The notes below the pieces were generated by a model. That model searched no databases. It worked only from the letters and a program-made list of their open reading frames with translations, and was not told the DNA's origin. Both the position numbers and the translations under genes were made by a program. This document shows positions 43,962-52,701 of a DNA stretch of 64,000 nucleotides, piece after piece. Source of the DNA: JANMZO01 sp963763135 (GTDB taxonomy: Bacteria > Actinomycetota > Acidimicrobiia > Acidimicrobiales > JANYDT01); NCBI GenBank assembly GCA_963763135.1, contig CAVXNJ010000009.1, forward strand, positions 186,001 to 250,000, given 5' to 3'. Every line of letters begins with the position of its first letter. The first letter of the stretch is position 1.

Positions 43962-45128
43962 TCAGTGGAACGTGTTCGGTGCGATGCCGGTCTGAAACTC
44001 GAAGTTGGCCCACGACGTGTACGCGGTGTCGCTCATGTCGCAGATGTGTGTGCCCCCGGTCCGCAGATCCCGCCAGTACCGCTCCAGCGGACGGGTGGTC
44101 CAGATCGCTGCCGAACCAGCGCGCGCAAACAGCTTGTCGATGGAGAACAGGACCCGTTGTACCGCCCGCACCTGATTGCGACGGAACTCCAGGCGGTCAC
44201 CCGTGGTCAAGCGTTCACCGGTCTTCACCCGATCCATCCAGTTCGTCACCATCACGTCGACGTGAAGAATTCCGGCAGCCAGATCGGCCTCGGCTTCGGC
44301 GAGAGCCTCCTGCTGGAAAGGGTCGGTCTTGCCGACGACACCCATGGTCGAAACCCGTGTCGCCATGTAGTCGCGGTAGACATCGAGCGCACCGTGGGCG
44401 ATGCCGAACGTCGCAGACGCGATCGCCGCGGAAAACACGCATCCGAAGGGCAGTTGGTACAGAGGCGAATCGGCACGGCGTGATCCGTACTGGCCGTCGC
44501 CCAGGGCAAAGTGACCCACAGTTCGGTATTCCGGAACGAACGCGTCAGTGATCTTGATGTCTTTGCTTCCGGTGCCGCTCAGGCCCATCACGTTCCACGA
44601 GCCTTCGACGATTTCGTAATCGCCGCGAGGAAGCAGGAAGTGCCGGACATCGGGCACGCCTCCCCCTTGATGTTCTTCGACGACGATTCCACCGAGAACG
44701 ACCCATCCGCAATGGTCGGTACCGGTGGAGTAGGACCACTGGCCGGAGAACAGAAATCCTCCGTCGACGCGGCGGGCACGCCCTTGGGGCGCATACGGCG
44801 AGGCCACCCACGTGTCGGGACCCGAACCGTAGATCTCGTCCTGCAGCTTCGGATCGGCCAGGGCCAGCTCCCACGGGTGGACCCCGACAACACCGGCAAT
44901 CCACCCGGCGGACGGGTTGTAGCTGGCCACGGCGCGCACCCACTCGAAGAAGTCGGTCGGGTTCGCTTCATAGCCGCCATGATCTGTGGCCTGCAGCAGG
45001 CGGATGCCACCCGACTCCCGCAGCACGCGGGCGGCGTCGTCTGACAATCGGCCGAGCTCATCGCTCGGCTCGTGGGCTTTGCGGAGAATGTCGGCGTTGG
45101 CGTGAATGTGGGCAACGGTTTCATGCAT
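43962..45128 (-). CDS. flavin-dependent monooxygenase of acyl-CoA-dehydrogenase fold (HsaA-like)
   Basis: 388 residues from ATG 45128 (GGGAG seven bases upstream). It resembles class D two-component flavin hydroxylases: VRAVASYNPSAGWIAGVVGVHPWELA, VDGGFLFSGQWSYSTGTDHCGWVVLGG, VMGLSGTGSKDI, and a C-terminal DRLEFRRNQVRAVQRVLFSIDKLFARAGSAAI helix pair. It lacks the ACAD GGTDEIQ ending. It would hydroxylate a phenol using reduced flavin from a reductase not encoded nearby. First gene of the operon. Confidence 0.88.
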   Translation of the reverse strand: MHETVAHIHANADILRKAHEPSDELGRLSDDAARVLRESGGIRLLQATDHGGYEANPTDFFEWVRAVASYNPSAGWIAGVVGVHPWELALADPKLQDEIYGSGPDTWVASPYAPQGRARRVDGGFLFSGQWSYSTGTDHCGWVVLGGIVVEEHQGGGVPDVRHFLLPRGDYEIVEGSWNVMGLSGTGSKDIKITDAFVPEYRTVGHFALGDGQYGSRRADSPLYQLPFGCVFSAAIASATFGIAHGALDVYRDYMATRVSTMGVVGKTDPFQQEALAEAEADLAAGILHVDVMVTNWMDRVKTGERLTTGDRLEFRRNQVRAVQRVLFSIDKLFARAGSAAIWTTRPLERYWRDLRTGGTHICDMSDTAYTSWANFEFQTGIAPNTFH

Positions 45129-45462
45129 GGTGAGGCTCCCGGTTCCTGGCACGGTGGAGTGATCGGAACGGTCTCTGACGGCAGACTCTTCCTGGAGTGA
45201 TCACTCTAGGAACGGCACTTTGTCATAGTTGGCAATCATCGTCAAACCGGTTCGTTCGACGCTTCCCGGTCGGGTCTTTCTGACCGTCCGCAGGAGCGCC
45301 TTGGCGGTCTTCGTCTTCCCGGAAAATCTCGATCGAACCTCACGGAATGGTCGTGCCCGGCGTTTACATGACATGAGATCGCTCATCGACCGACCACCGC
45401 CCCGTTCGACCGTCACAACCTCCGTCCGAGGAATAGCGACCTCGCCACGTAGGGTTATCCCA
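45129..45462. other. 334-bp divergent region upstream of aromatic operon and sigma factor
   Basis: It contains the TetR-type palindrome and half-site described separately, and presumably promoters in both directions. The frame extending upstream of the sigma factor to 45229 is basic and unlike the family, so it is treated as non-coding. Confidence 0.5.
45156..45210. promoter_or_regulatory. candidate TetR operator: palindrome plus half-site
   Basis: CCTGGAGTGATCACTCTAGG (45191-45210) is a palindrome with one mismatched pair and a perfect 12-bp core. The nonamer GGAGTGATC recurs at 45156-45164. The sites lie 28-82 bp upstream of the first gene of the ring-cleavage operon. Confidence 0.55.
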
Positions 45463-45951
45463 ATGTCCGGAAAAACACCGTTCGACGTGGTGGTTCAAGT
45501 CCACGGACCGACCGTGTATCGGGTGTGTCGTGCGCTCTTGGGCGACGCTGATGCCGACGACGCATGGTCGGAAACGTTCCTCTCGGCGCTGCGGGCGTAT
45601 CCGTCGCTCGGCGACGACGCCAATGTCGAGGCTTGGCTCGTGACGATCGCGCATCGACGCTCGATTGACATCGCACGGGCTCGTGCCCGTCGAGCAACGC
45701 CGACCGACGAGGTCACTGACCGGGCGATGGTTGCCCCCGAACCGGGACCGGATCCCGATCTCGTCGGTGCCTTGGCCGCCCTGCCCGAGAAGCAACGACG
45801 ATCGGTGGTTTTCCACTATCTCGGTGGATTGCCCTACGCGGAGGTGGCCGAGATTCTCGGCGGAACGGCCGAAGCGGCGCGTCGTTCCGCGGCCGATGGA
45901 ATCGCTGCGCTACGGCGTTCGGCTTCGGCGCTGACATGGGGCAGACCGTGA
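45463..45951 (+). CDS. RNA polymerase sigma factor (ECF-like sigma-70)
   Basis: 162 residues starting MSGKTPFDVVVQVHGPTVYRVCRALLGDADADDAWSETFLSALRAYP (region 2) with NVEAWLVTIAHRRSIDIARARARR. Region 4 follows: LAALPEKQRRSVVFHYLGGLPYAEVAEILGGTAEAARRSAADGIAALRR. Short for a sigma factor but complete. It is immediately followed by the Ogt gene; sigma-ogt pairs are common in actinobacteria. No anti-sigma factor is adjacent. Confidence 0.9.
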   Translation: MSGKTPFDVVVQVHGPTVYRVCRALLGDADADDAWSETFLSALRAYPSLGDDANVEAWLVTIAHRRSIDIARARARRATPTDEVTDRAMVAPEPGPDPDLVGALAALPEKQRRSVVFHYLGGLPYAEVAEILGGTAEAARRSAADGIAALRRSASALTWGRP

Positions 45952-46076
45952 TCATGCGCAGCGACCCAATACGGAATGCCTCCACGCCGGATGACGTAAC
46001 GCCGAACCACTGCACGACCGAACGACCGCGACGGACAACGAACGAGACAAGCGAAAAGACAGGAACGGAACGACCG

Positions 46077-46701
46077 ATGAACACTGAACCCCACGAAGCG
46101 GCTATAACTGAAACGCTGCAACGAGCCTTTCCCGCTGATGCCAGCCAACTGCAACGACTCCGAGACCGGCTCGCTTCCGAGGCACAGACAGAACACATCC
46201 TCGATGTCGCATACCGCATCGTCGACACGCCAATCGGCCCGCTGTTGCTGGCGGCTACCGATGTCGGTCTTGTTCGCGTGGCCTTCGCGATCGAGGATCA
46301 CGATCGTGTGTTGCAGGATCTGTCCGACACGATCGGCCCAAGGATCCTCCTTCACCCGGCCCGACTCGATGTCGTTGCCCGCGAACTCGACGAGTACTTC
46401 GCCCATCGGCGTAACGCGTTCACCGTCAACCTTGACTGGCGGCTGTCAAAGGGCTTTCGGTCCGAGGTGCTGCACCATCTGCCGGAAATCGCATACGGCC
46501 GTACCGCCAGCTACGCGGAGGTTGCCCAACTCGCCGGACGGCCCAAGGCGGTCCGAGCCGTCGGCACCGCGTGTGCGACGAACCCCCTCCCGGTGATCGT
46601 GCCCTGTCATCGCGTCGGTGAAATCCGACGGGTCGATTGGCGGTTATCTCGGCGGGCTCGATGCCAAGGTCGCGCTGCTTGAGCTCGAGACGGCGGCATG
46701 A
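46077..46701 (+). CDS. ogt: methylated-DNA--protein-cysteine methyltransferase, frameshifted
   Basis: Reads well from MNTEPHEAAITETLQRAF through VAYRIVDTPIGPLLLAATDVGLVRVAF, SKGFRSEVLHHLPEIAYGRTASYAEVAQLAG and GTACATNPLPVIVPCHRV with the methyl-acceptor Cys177. Then an extra A in the AAA at 46621-46623 throws the frame; the literal stop is 46682. Removing it restores ESDGSIGGYLGGLDAKVALLELETAA and a TGA at 46699-46701 that overlaps the next start as ATGA. Repairs O6-alkylguanine by suicide transfer. The active Cys is upstream of the shift, but the C-terminal helix would be lost. Start may be further upstream (45954). Confidence 0.82.
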
Positions 46702-47429
46702 GCGACAGCGCCACCGCCGACTCGTCCATCGCTCAGCGGATCCATGCACTCGAATGGCCGGAGCTCGTCGCCGGTATCGACGAGGCCGGGGTGATCGCGA
46801 CCGGTCCGCTGCTAACTCCTGATGAGTGCGATGGATTCGTTGATCTCTACGATGACGTCGGTCTTTTCCGTTCCACCGTCGACATGGCGCGCCACCGATT
46901 CGGACGCGGCGAGTACCGGTACTTTGCGCGGCCTCTGCCCGACCCGGTGGTCGAACTCCGTACGTCGTTCTGGCCGCATCTTCTGCCGATTGCCCGTGAT
47001 TGGGCTGAGCGGCTCCGCCGTGAGGCCCCGTGGCCCGATGACTTCAACGAATGGATAGACCGCTGCCACGCGGCGGGGCAGCCTCGCCCGACGCCGCTGA
47101 TGCTGCGCTACGGACCCGGTGACTGGAACGCGCTTCATCGAGACCTCTACGGCGATCTCTTCTTCCCGCTGCAGGTCGTCATCGGGCTTGATTCGCCCGG
47201 AGTCGACTACGCAGGCGGTGAGTTCATCGTCGTCGAACAGCGACCCCGCGCCCAGTCTCGACCAACGGCCTGCAACATTCCGAAAGGTCACGCCGTCGTG
47301 TTCACGACCAGCGACCGCCCGATCAAATCTGTTCGGGGGTGGACGGCCGCCCCGATGCGTCACGGCGTCAGCACGCTTCACCGTGGGAAGCGTCATACGC
47401 TCGGAATTCTCTTTCATGATGCGACATAG
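46698..47429 (+). CDS. 2OG-Fe(II) oxygenase
   Basis: 243 residues. Iron ligands His147-Arg-Asp149 (NALHRDLYGD) and His222 (MRHGVSTL), with a Lys/Arg pair (GKRHTLG, about 230) for 2-oxoglutarate; double-stranded beta-helix strands LFFPLQVVIGLD and GGEFIVVEQ. Its start overlaps the repaired ogt stop. Context with a sigma factor, Ogt and an Ada-type zinc domain suggests a DNA- or nucleotide-dealkylating oxygenase, but it is not a canonical AlkB. Confidence 0.87.
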   Translation: MSDSATADSSIAQRIHALEWPELVAGIDEAGVIATGPLLTPDECDGFVDLYDDVGLFRSTVDMARHRFGRGEYRYFARPLPDPVVELRTSFWPHLLPIARDWAERLRREAPWPDDFNEWIDRCHAAGQPRPTPLMLRYGPGDWNALHRDLYGDLFFPLQVVIGLDSPGVDYAGGEFIVVEQRPRAQSRPTACNIPKGHAVVFTTSDRPIKSVRGWTAAPMRHGVSTLHRGKRHTLGILFHDAT

Positions 47430-47465
47430 GCCGGAACCGCCGAACGGTGTTCCAGCTAATCGTGC

Positions 47466-47792
47466 GTGTCGGTGATGGAGGTGGTCGATGAGTCGTACGC
47501 ACTCGTGGCGGCAGATGGCACCGTCTACCCCAGCCGTGATCGGGGAACGGTCGGCGGACACCGCCGAAGCAGAATCTTCGGGCGACTCGACTGCCCGTCA
47601 GCCCTTCGGGCCATCGCCCGAGGCGGATATGTAGGGCAGCGGGTGTTCTTTGCCGACGTCGACACGGCTATGCGAGCAGGGTACCGGCCATGCGCAGTCT
47701 GCATGCCCGGTGCCTACCGCGATTGGAAGGCTTCCAACCGAGCGGACGGTTTTTCGAAGCGCTCGGTCAGCGCCGATATGACAACACCGTAG
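47466..47792 (+). CDS. Ada-type metal-binding domain protein
   Basis: 108 residues resembling the N-terminal zinc domain of Ada: GGHRRSRIFGRLDCPSALRAIARGGYVGQRVFFADVDTAMRAGYRPCAVCMPGAYRDWKA. Only three Cys are present (one plus the CxxC pair), so the fourth ligand must be another residue or is missing. GTG 47466 or ATG 47475 could be the start. Last gene of the sigma-ogt-oxygenase set; its 3' end overlaps the convergent multicopper oxidase by 26 nt. Confidence 0.8.
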   Translation: MSVMEVVDESYALVAADGTVYPSRDRGTVGGHRRSRIFGRLDCPSALRAIARGGYVGQRVFFADVDTAMRAGYRPCAVCMPGAYRDWKASNRADGFSKRSVSADMTTP

Positions 47793-49287
47793 CCATGCCC
47801 GTTTCCAGGTGATACGTGTTGTGGCAGTGGAGCATCCACTGGCCGGGGTTGTCAGCCTCGATGTCGAGTTCGACCAGGCCCATCATTGGAACGTTCACGG
47901 TGTCTTTGCGCGAAGAGCCGATCAACTGGAACGTGTGGCCGTGAAGATGGATCGGGTGAAACATCATGCTCTGGTTGAACACCCTGAGCCGCAAACGTTC
48001 GCCCTGATAGATCGGAATCGGAGCCGAGTCAGGAAATGATCGACCATTGATGCCGTGCACATAGCCGGTTGGATTCGCGGTCAGCTGGATGGTCTGTGTT
48101 CGGGTGGGGTTTCGGATGGGCAGCTTCGCCGGTTCGGTTGGTCGAAGGTCGCTGTACAAGAGTGACCTGCCCGTGAGTTCCTTGGGTTGGCTTCCGGTCG
48201 CCGGTGAGCGCGTCGTGCTGGTTGTGCGCAGCACAGCTTCGCCCGCTGGATCCGTCTTACCCTCCGGTATGGCGACGATCGCGAAGGCACCGGATTTGGC
48301 GGTTACCAGAACGTCGTAGCGCTCTCCCATGCCGAGCGTGACATTGTCGACCGTCACCGGGTCGATCGGGAAACCGTCAGCGTGGGTGACGGTGAGTCGA
48401 TGGTCGGCGATTGCCACGCGATAGGCGGTGTCAGAGCCGGCGTTGATAAGACGGATCCGTACGTGCTGTCCGGGGCGGACGGTGATGGTTTCGCGCTCGT
48501 TCGGTCCGCGGCCATTGATTACATGCAGGGGATAGGCGACGTCGCCCGCCAGGGCGCTCGCTGCGCCCATACCTCCCATCCCGCCCATCCCGCCCATCCC
48601 GCCCATGTTGTGCCCCGAGTGGCCGCCGGACGTTTGTAGCCCGGCCAAAACCTGCTCCTGGGTGCGGCCATAGCCATCCAGCCAGTCATCGAGCATCAGC
48701 ACCGTGTCCACGTCAGCGGTCGTGGGGTCGTGGGGGTCTTCGATGATGAGCGGGGCGTACAGACCCTTGTCAAGCTCGAGTCCCATGTGCGGGTGAAACC
48801 AGTAGGTCCCGGCGTCGGGGGCGGTAAATCGATACGTGTACTTATGGTTGGGTGGAACAACCGTTTGCGTGAGTCCGTGAACTCCGTCCATGTCATTGCG
48901 AAGTGCGATGCCGTGCCAGTGGATGGTGTTCGCCGAAGGAAGGTTGTTCACGAAGGTCGCCTCCACGAGATCGCCGACTTTGGCCCGGAAGCCTCCGATC
49001 CCCGGCCGTTCGCCGAACGCCCAGGTTGAGACGTTTCGCCCGCCAACGACCGTTGAGATCGGTGATGCGGTGAGCGTCGTTTTCGTGGTGCCCGCCCCGT
49101 TCTTGCGTCGCTTGGCCTCACGGGCTTCGACGGCCGGATCCTTGGGGCCGACCAATGATGTTGGTGTCGGGCGCGACGTCACCTTGGTCGTGGATGTACC
49201 TGCGAATGCCTCCGACCGGAACGCGGCGGCAAGCAGACTGGCACCTCCTCCAGCGAGGACGGCTCTTCGGGTCAACTGCGGATTCAT
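47767..49287 (-). CDS. multicopper oxidase with Tat signal
   Basis: 506 residues. A twin-arginine leader (TRRAVLAGGGASLLAAAF) is followed by cupredoxin domains. All copper ligands are visible: HWHG, WFHPH, HPIHLHGH and HCHNTYHLETGM (type 1 and type 2/3 sites). A His/Met-rich loop (GHSGHNMGGMGGMGGMGGMG, about residues 221-240) may bind extra copper, as in CueO. Probably a periplasmic or extracellular cuprous or phenol oxidase. Confidence 0.93.
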   Translation of the reverse strand: MNPQLTRRAVLAGGGASLLAAAFRSEAFAGTSTTKVTSRPTPTSLVGPKDPAVEAREAKRRKNGAGTTKTTLTASPISTVVGGRNVSTWAFGERPGIGGFRAKVGDLVEATFVNNLPSANTIHWHGIALRNDMDGVHGLTQTVVPPNHKYTYRFTAPDAGTYWFHPHMGLELDKGLYAPLIIEDPHDPTTADVDTVLMLDDWLDGYGRTQEQVLAGLQTSGGHSGHNMGGMGGMGGMGGMGAASALAGDVAYPLHVINGRGPNERETITVRPGQHVRIRLINAGSDTAYRVAIADHRLTVTHADGFPIDPVTVDNVTLGMGERYDVLVTAKSGAFAIVAIPEGKTDPAGEAVLRTTSTTRSPATGSQPKELTGRSLLYSDLRPTEPAKLPIRNPTRTQTIQLTANPTGYVHGINGRSFPDSAPIPIYQGERLRLRVFNQSMMFHPIHLHGHTFQLIGSSRKDTVNVPMMGLVELDIEADNPGQWMLHCHNTYHLETGMATVLSYRR

Positions 49288-49474
49288 AATCGGACCTATC
49301 GTTCGACCGGGCCACCACGTTGGACCGGACCACTCCGATGATGCCCGGAGCCGGATCGGTAGCGCGTGAACCCGGGCCGAATCAGGACGTTTGGCGGTGA
49401 CTAGGTCCCGAACGTCCTGAGACGCATCCGAGCCGTGAGTGCTTCGGCGGACGAACCCTGAACACGCTCAAACG

Positions 49475-50956
49475 TCAGTGGTTTGATGCCTCGAAATCAG
49501 TTTCACTCGAGGTCAATCGTCGAGCTTTGTAACGGTTGCGGCCTGCGGACTTCGCCTCATACAACGCGAGGTCGGCGAGCTTCACGTATTGGAGCGGATC
49601 AATGTCCTGGTCGTGGGCCGTGGCCATACCGATCGACACCGTCTGGCGGTACTCCACCGGAAACGCCCCGGCACAAGCGTTCGGCGTGCTTCGCAGTATT
49701 CGGTCGGCCACGGAGACACAACCAATCTCGTCGGTCGCCGGGCAGATGACCAGGAACTCCTCGCCGCCCCAGCGCGTTGCGATATCGAACGATCGCACAA
49801 CGGCCGCGAGGTTGACGGCGAAGGCCCGAAGAACCCGGTCCCCCACTTCGTGTCCGAAGCGGTCGTTCACCGACTTGAACTTGTCGAGGTCGAACATCAA
49901 CACGCTGTACGGAACGCCCTCACGCCGAGCCCGAGATCTGGTCTGGGCGAGCGTCCTCGACGCACGCCTCCGGTTCCCGAGTTGCGTGAGCTCATCAGTC
50001 TCCATGTCATCGAGCAGTTGCGCCGTGTGCTCAACGCGATCGATGCCCGCGATGAGGCAGTTCACGATCTCAGGGAAGCGGCTGTCCGTCGGCTGGATGT
50101 CGTGAGCCCACCACATGCGTATGGTGACCGAGCCGTTTCGGCCGATCGGGGAGTTGTATTCCTCCGGAAGGGTGGTGGGGGGTTTCCCGACATCGATCGT
50201 CGTTACTCCCGTGACCTTCGGTCGATCGATCACGATCGACGTGGCGACCGCCCCGGGAAGAAGCTGAATCGCAGTGGCGATCTCCCGAAGATCGTCTTCG
50301 GTGAGGCTCTCGTTGATCCCGGCGATGAGCTCGAGCGCAGTCGACGCCGCGACCGCCCGACGGTGACGTTCCCCGTCGAGAAGCATGTTGAGCATCGACG
50401 AAATGTGTTCAGCGGCCTGATTGACGAGTCCGGCCTGTTGGATCGGGCCGGGGATCCCCTGTACTCCCAGGTACCCTGCCGGCGTTCGTTCGTCGAGCAT
50501 GAGTCCGGCCACCTGGAAACTCTGGTCGCCTTGGAGCGCACCACCCATGCCGAGAAGCGCTTCCGCTCCGTCGGGCCACCAGTCGGTCGACGCAAGGACC
50601 GACGGAACATCGGGGGCCTCAATGCAGAGTGCGCACACGTTGATCGGCACGCACTGCATGATCGCGTCGGTCACGGCCGTCGCGAACACTTCCAAGGTGA
50701 GGCCGGCAGTCCCCAATTTCGACAGGGCGAGCAGCGTGTTCGACACGAGCAGGTTCGTGAGCATCGCGGTCGCATCGCCGCCCTGGTTGCCGACGAATCG
50801 GCCAAGGTCGGTGCGTTCGATCTCCCGGAGCGCATCAGAAGCCGCGCCGGTGGCGACCGGCTTCGGTTGAAGTGGGCGTCGTCGATCAGGTCCGGAGTGC
50901 GAGCCTGCTGACCAGTTCGTATCAGCTCGTCGAACTGGGTCGGTCGGGATCATCAC
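49475..50956 (-). CDS. GAF-GGDEF diguanylate cyclase
   Basis: 493 residues; GAGGAG precedes two adjacent ATGs (50956, 50953). The N-terminal half has one or two GAF-like sensor regions (LEVFATAVTDAIMQCVPINVCALCIEAPD), the C-terminal half a GGDEF domain with active-site GGEEF at 397-401 and TDELTQLGNRR at its start. No membrane segment. An RxxD inhibitory site is not obvious. Synthesises c-di-GMP. Confidence 0.93.
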   Translation of the reverse strand: MMIPTDPVRRADTNWSAGSHSGPDRRRPLQPKPVATGAASDALREIERTDLGRFVGNQGGDATAMLTNLLVSNTLLALSKLGTAGLTLEVFATAVTDAIMQCVPINVCALCIEAPDVPSVLASTDWWPDGAEALLGMGGALQGDQSFQVAGLMLDERTPAGYLGVQGIPGPIQQAGLVNQAAEHISSMLNMLLDGERHRRAVAASTALELIAGINESLTEDDLREIATAIQLLPGAVATSIVIDRPKVTGVTTIDVGKPPTTLPEEYNSPIGRNGSVTIRMWWAHDIQPTDSRFPEIVNCLIAGIDRVEHTAQLLDDMETDELTQLGNRRRASRTLAQTRSRARREGVPYSVLMFDLDKFKSVNDRFGHEVGDRVLRAFAVNLAAVVRSFDIATRWGGEEFLVICPATDEIGCVSVADRILRSTPNACAGAFPVEYRQTVSIGMATAHDQDIDPLQYVKLADLALYEAKSAGRNRYKARRLTSSETDFEASNH

Positions 50957-51248
50957 ACTCCTCGGTCAGACCGTCGGAAAACATCCAAGGAAACTTGGCT
51001 ATACAGCGGTTCGGTTATTTGACTTCGAACCTGCGCAATTGCACCGCAAATCCAGCCCCGGAATTCGATGAACGGAAGCTCATCGTCGACGGTCGAATCT
51101 GAAGTGACGGCGTCCACGTTTGTGTGATCACCCGATCTGCCAAGCGCTGGTTCTGCTCGCGAAACCGGCGATGGCTTGGAAGGCTCCGGTCGTCGTATGA
51201 CACGATGTCGTCGCCGGGGTTTCTGGCCGGAAAGTCGAGGAAAGTGCC
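50957..51248. other. 292-bp divergent intergenic region
   Basis: Promoter region shared by the GGDEF gene and the SDR gene; no gene, repeat or clear operator was seen. Confidence 0.4.
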
Positions 51249-52040
51249 GTGGAGATCACCAATCGCATCGCAGTAATCACCGGGGGAGGCGGAGGTATCG
51301 GCTCGGCGGTGGCCAGGAAATGGATGGCCGAGGGAGCCAAGCATGTCGTGGTCGTCGATCGAAACGAAGCCACCGCCCGCGCTGTCGGTGATCAGATCGG
51401 CTGCCTGGGTGTTGGGTTGGATGTGACCGACGAAGCGGCCCTGGTCGCGCTCGTGGATCGCGTCGAAAACGAGATCGGTCCAATCGACGTGTTCTTTTCC
51501 AATGCCGGTGCCGGCGCCGGCGGTGGCCTCGACGCTCCGAACACTGACTGGCAGGCCCAGTGGGAGTTGCACGTCATGGCCCATGTGTACGCGGCCCGAG
51601 CGGTCGTTCCCTCGATGGTGGCACGAGGCGAGGGGTACCTCATCCAGACTGCGAGCGCAGCGGGTTTGCTGGCGGCCGTCGGATCGGCGCCGTACAGCGT
51701 CACGAAAGCCGCATGCATCAAACTGGCTGAGGTCCTGGCCATCACCCACGGCGACGACGGCATCGGGGTCTCGGTACTGTGCCCGCAGGGAGTGAACACC
51801 GCGATGGCACCACGCCAGCTCGGTGATGGTGGAACCGATGGCATCGTCGAGCCCGAGTTTGTCGCCGACGTTGTTACGGAGGCGATGCGTGAGGGGCGGT
51901 TTCTCATCCTTCCGCATCCGGCCGTCCAGACGTATGTGGAACGAAAAGCGACGGATCCTGATCGGTGGTTGCAGGGGATGCGGAAGTTGCGCCGTCGATC
52001 GCTCGATCTCCTGCAGGGAAACGGCCAGCAGAAGGCGTAG
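51249..52040 (+). CDS. SDR family oxidoreductase
   Basis: 263 residues, GTG start with GGAAAG before it. Glycine loop TGGGGGIG, SNAG in place of NNAG, Ser in TASAAGL and Tyr-Ser-Val-Thr-Lys (YSVTK). Asp after strand 2 (VVVDRNEA) favours NAD. The C-terminal extension (WLQGMRKLRRRSLDLLQ) is basic. Substrate not known. Confidence 0.9.
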   Translation: MEITNRIAVITGGGGGIGSAVARKWMAEGAKHVVVVDRNEATARAVGDQIGCLGVGLDVTDEAALVALVDRVENEIGPIDVFFSNAGAGAGGGLDAPNTDWQAQWELHVMAHVYAARAVVPSMVARGEGYLIQTASAAGLLAAVGSAPYSVTKAACIKLAEVLAITHGDDGIGVSVLCPQGVNTAMAPRQLGDGGTDGIVEPEFVADVVTEAMREGRFLILPHPAVQTYVERKATDPDRWLQGMRKLRRRSLDLLQGNGQQKA

Positions 52041-52177
52041 CGGCCGGTGTCGAGTGGTGGGGCGGATCGTGAGCTGGTGGGTGCGTTCGCCTGCATGCGC
52101 CGTCAGCCCTCAATACCGTTTCCGCCAGACCGACGGACTGCACGTTTCGACGACGGTTTTGCACATACCATCATCGG

Positions 52178-52624
52178 ATGGCTGTCACGCTTTCCGTAGT
52201 TGAAGACTTCGTCCGACGCGACCACGGACTCGCCGTCGCTTCGGTAGTACTCAGCGATGGAACGCCCGTCTCGTCGTTGGTGAACGCCGGTGTGGTGACC
52301 CACCCCGTCACCGGCGCCCGCTGTGGCGCCTTCGTGGCGCGTGGAAACGCCAAGAAGGTCACCCACCTGCGGGTTGCTCCGCACGCCGCTCTGGCGTGGC
52401 GCGACGGCTGGCGCTGGGTCTCGTTGGCGGGGCCCGTCGAACTCATCGGCCCCGATGATCGCAGCGCCGGACTTGATGCCGAAGCGACCCGACTACTCCT
52501 TCGGGAGGTCTTCACGTCCGCCGGCGGAGCACACGACGACTGGGAAACGTTTGACCGGGTGATGCTGGAGGAGCGGCGGCTGGCCGTTCTCGTGGCACCT
52601 CAGCGACTGACCGGAAATCCGTAG
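52178..52624 (+). CDS. PPOX-class (FMN/F420-type) split-barrel protein
   Basis: 148 residues: VEDFVRRDHGLAVASVVLSDGTPVSSLVNAGVVTHP is the N-terminal strand pair and FVARGNAKKVTHLRVAPHAALAWRDGWRWVSLAGPVELIGP the flavin-contact section of the F420-dependent pyridoxamine-oxidase-like family. Likely reduces or oxidises small molecules; cofactor choice is inference. Confidence 0.85.
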   Translation: MAVTLSVVEDFVRRDHGLAVASVVLSDGTPVSSLVNAGVVTHPVTGARCGAFVARGNAKKVTHLRVAPHAALAWRDGWRWVSLAGPVELIGPDDRSAGLDAEATRLLLREVFTSAGGAHDDWETFDRVMLEERRLAVLVAPQRLTGNP

Positions 52625-52701
52625 GTACGCGTAATTGCCCGTGTGGACAAACTTGGGTAGCGGATGTGGCACAACGGAGTGAACACTGTCACACTTCGTT
52701 G

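Noticed and set aside
45229..45462. 78-residue N-terminal extension of the sigma factor
   Set aside because: Basic, low-similarity sequence overlapping the promoter region; the family begins at MSGKTPFDVV.
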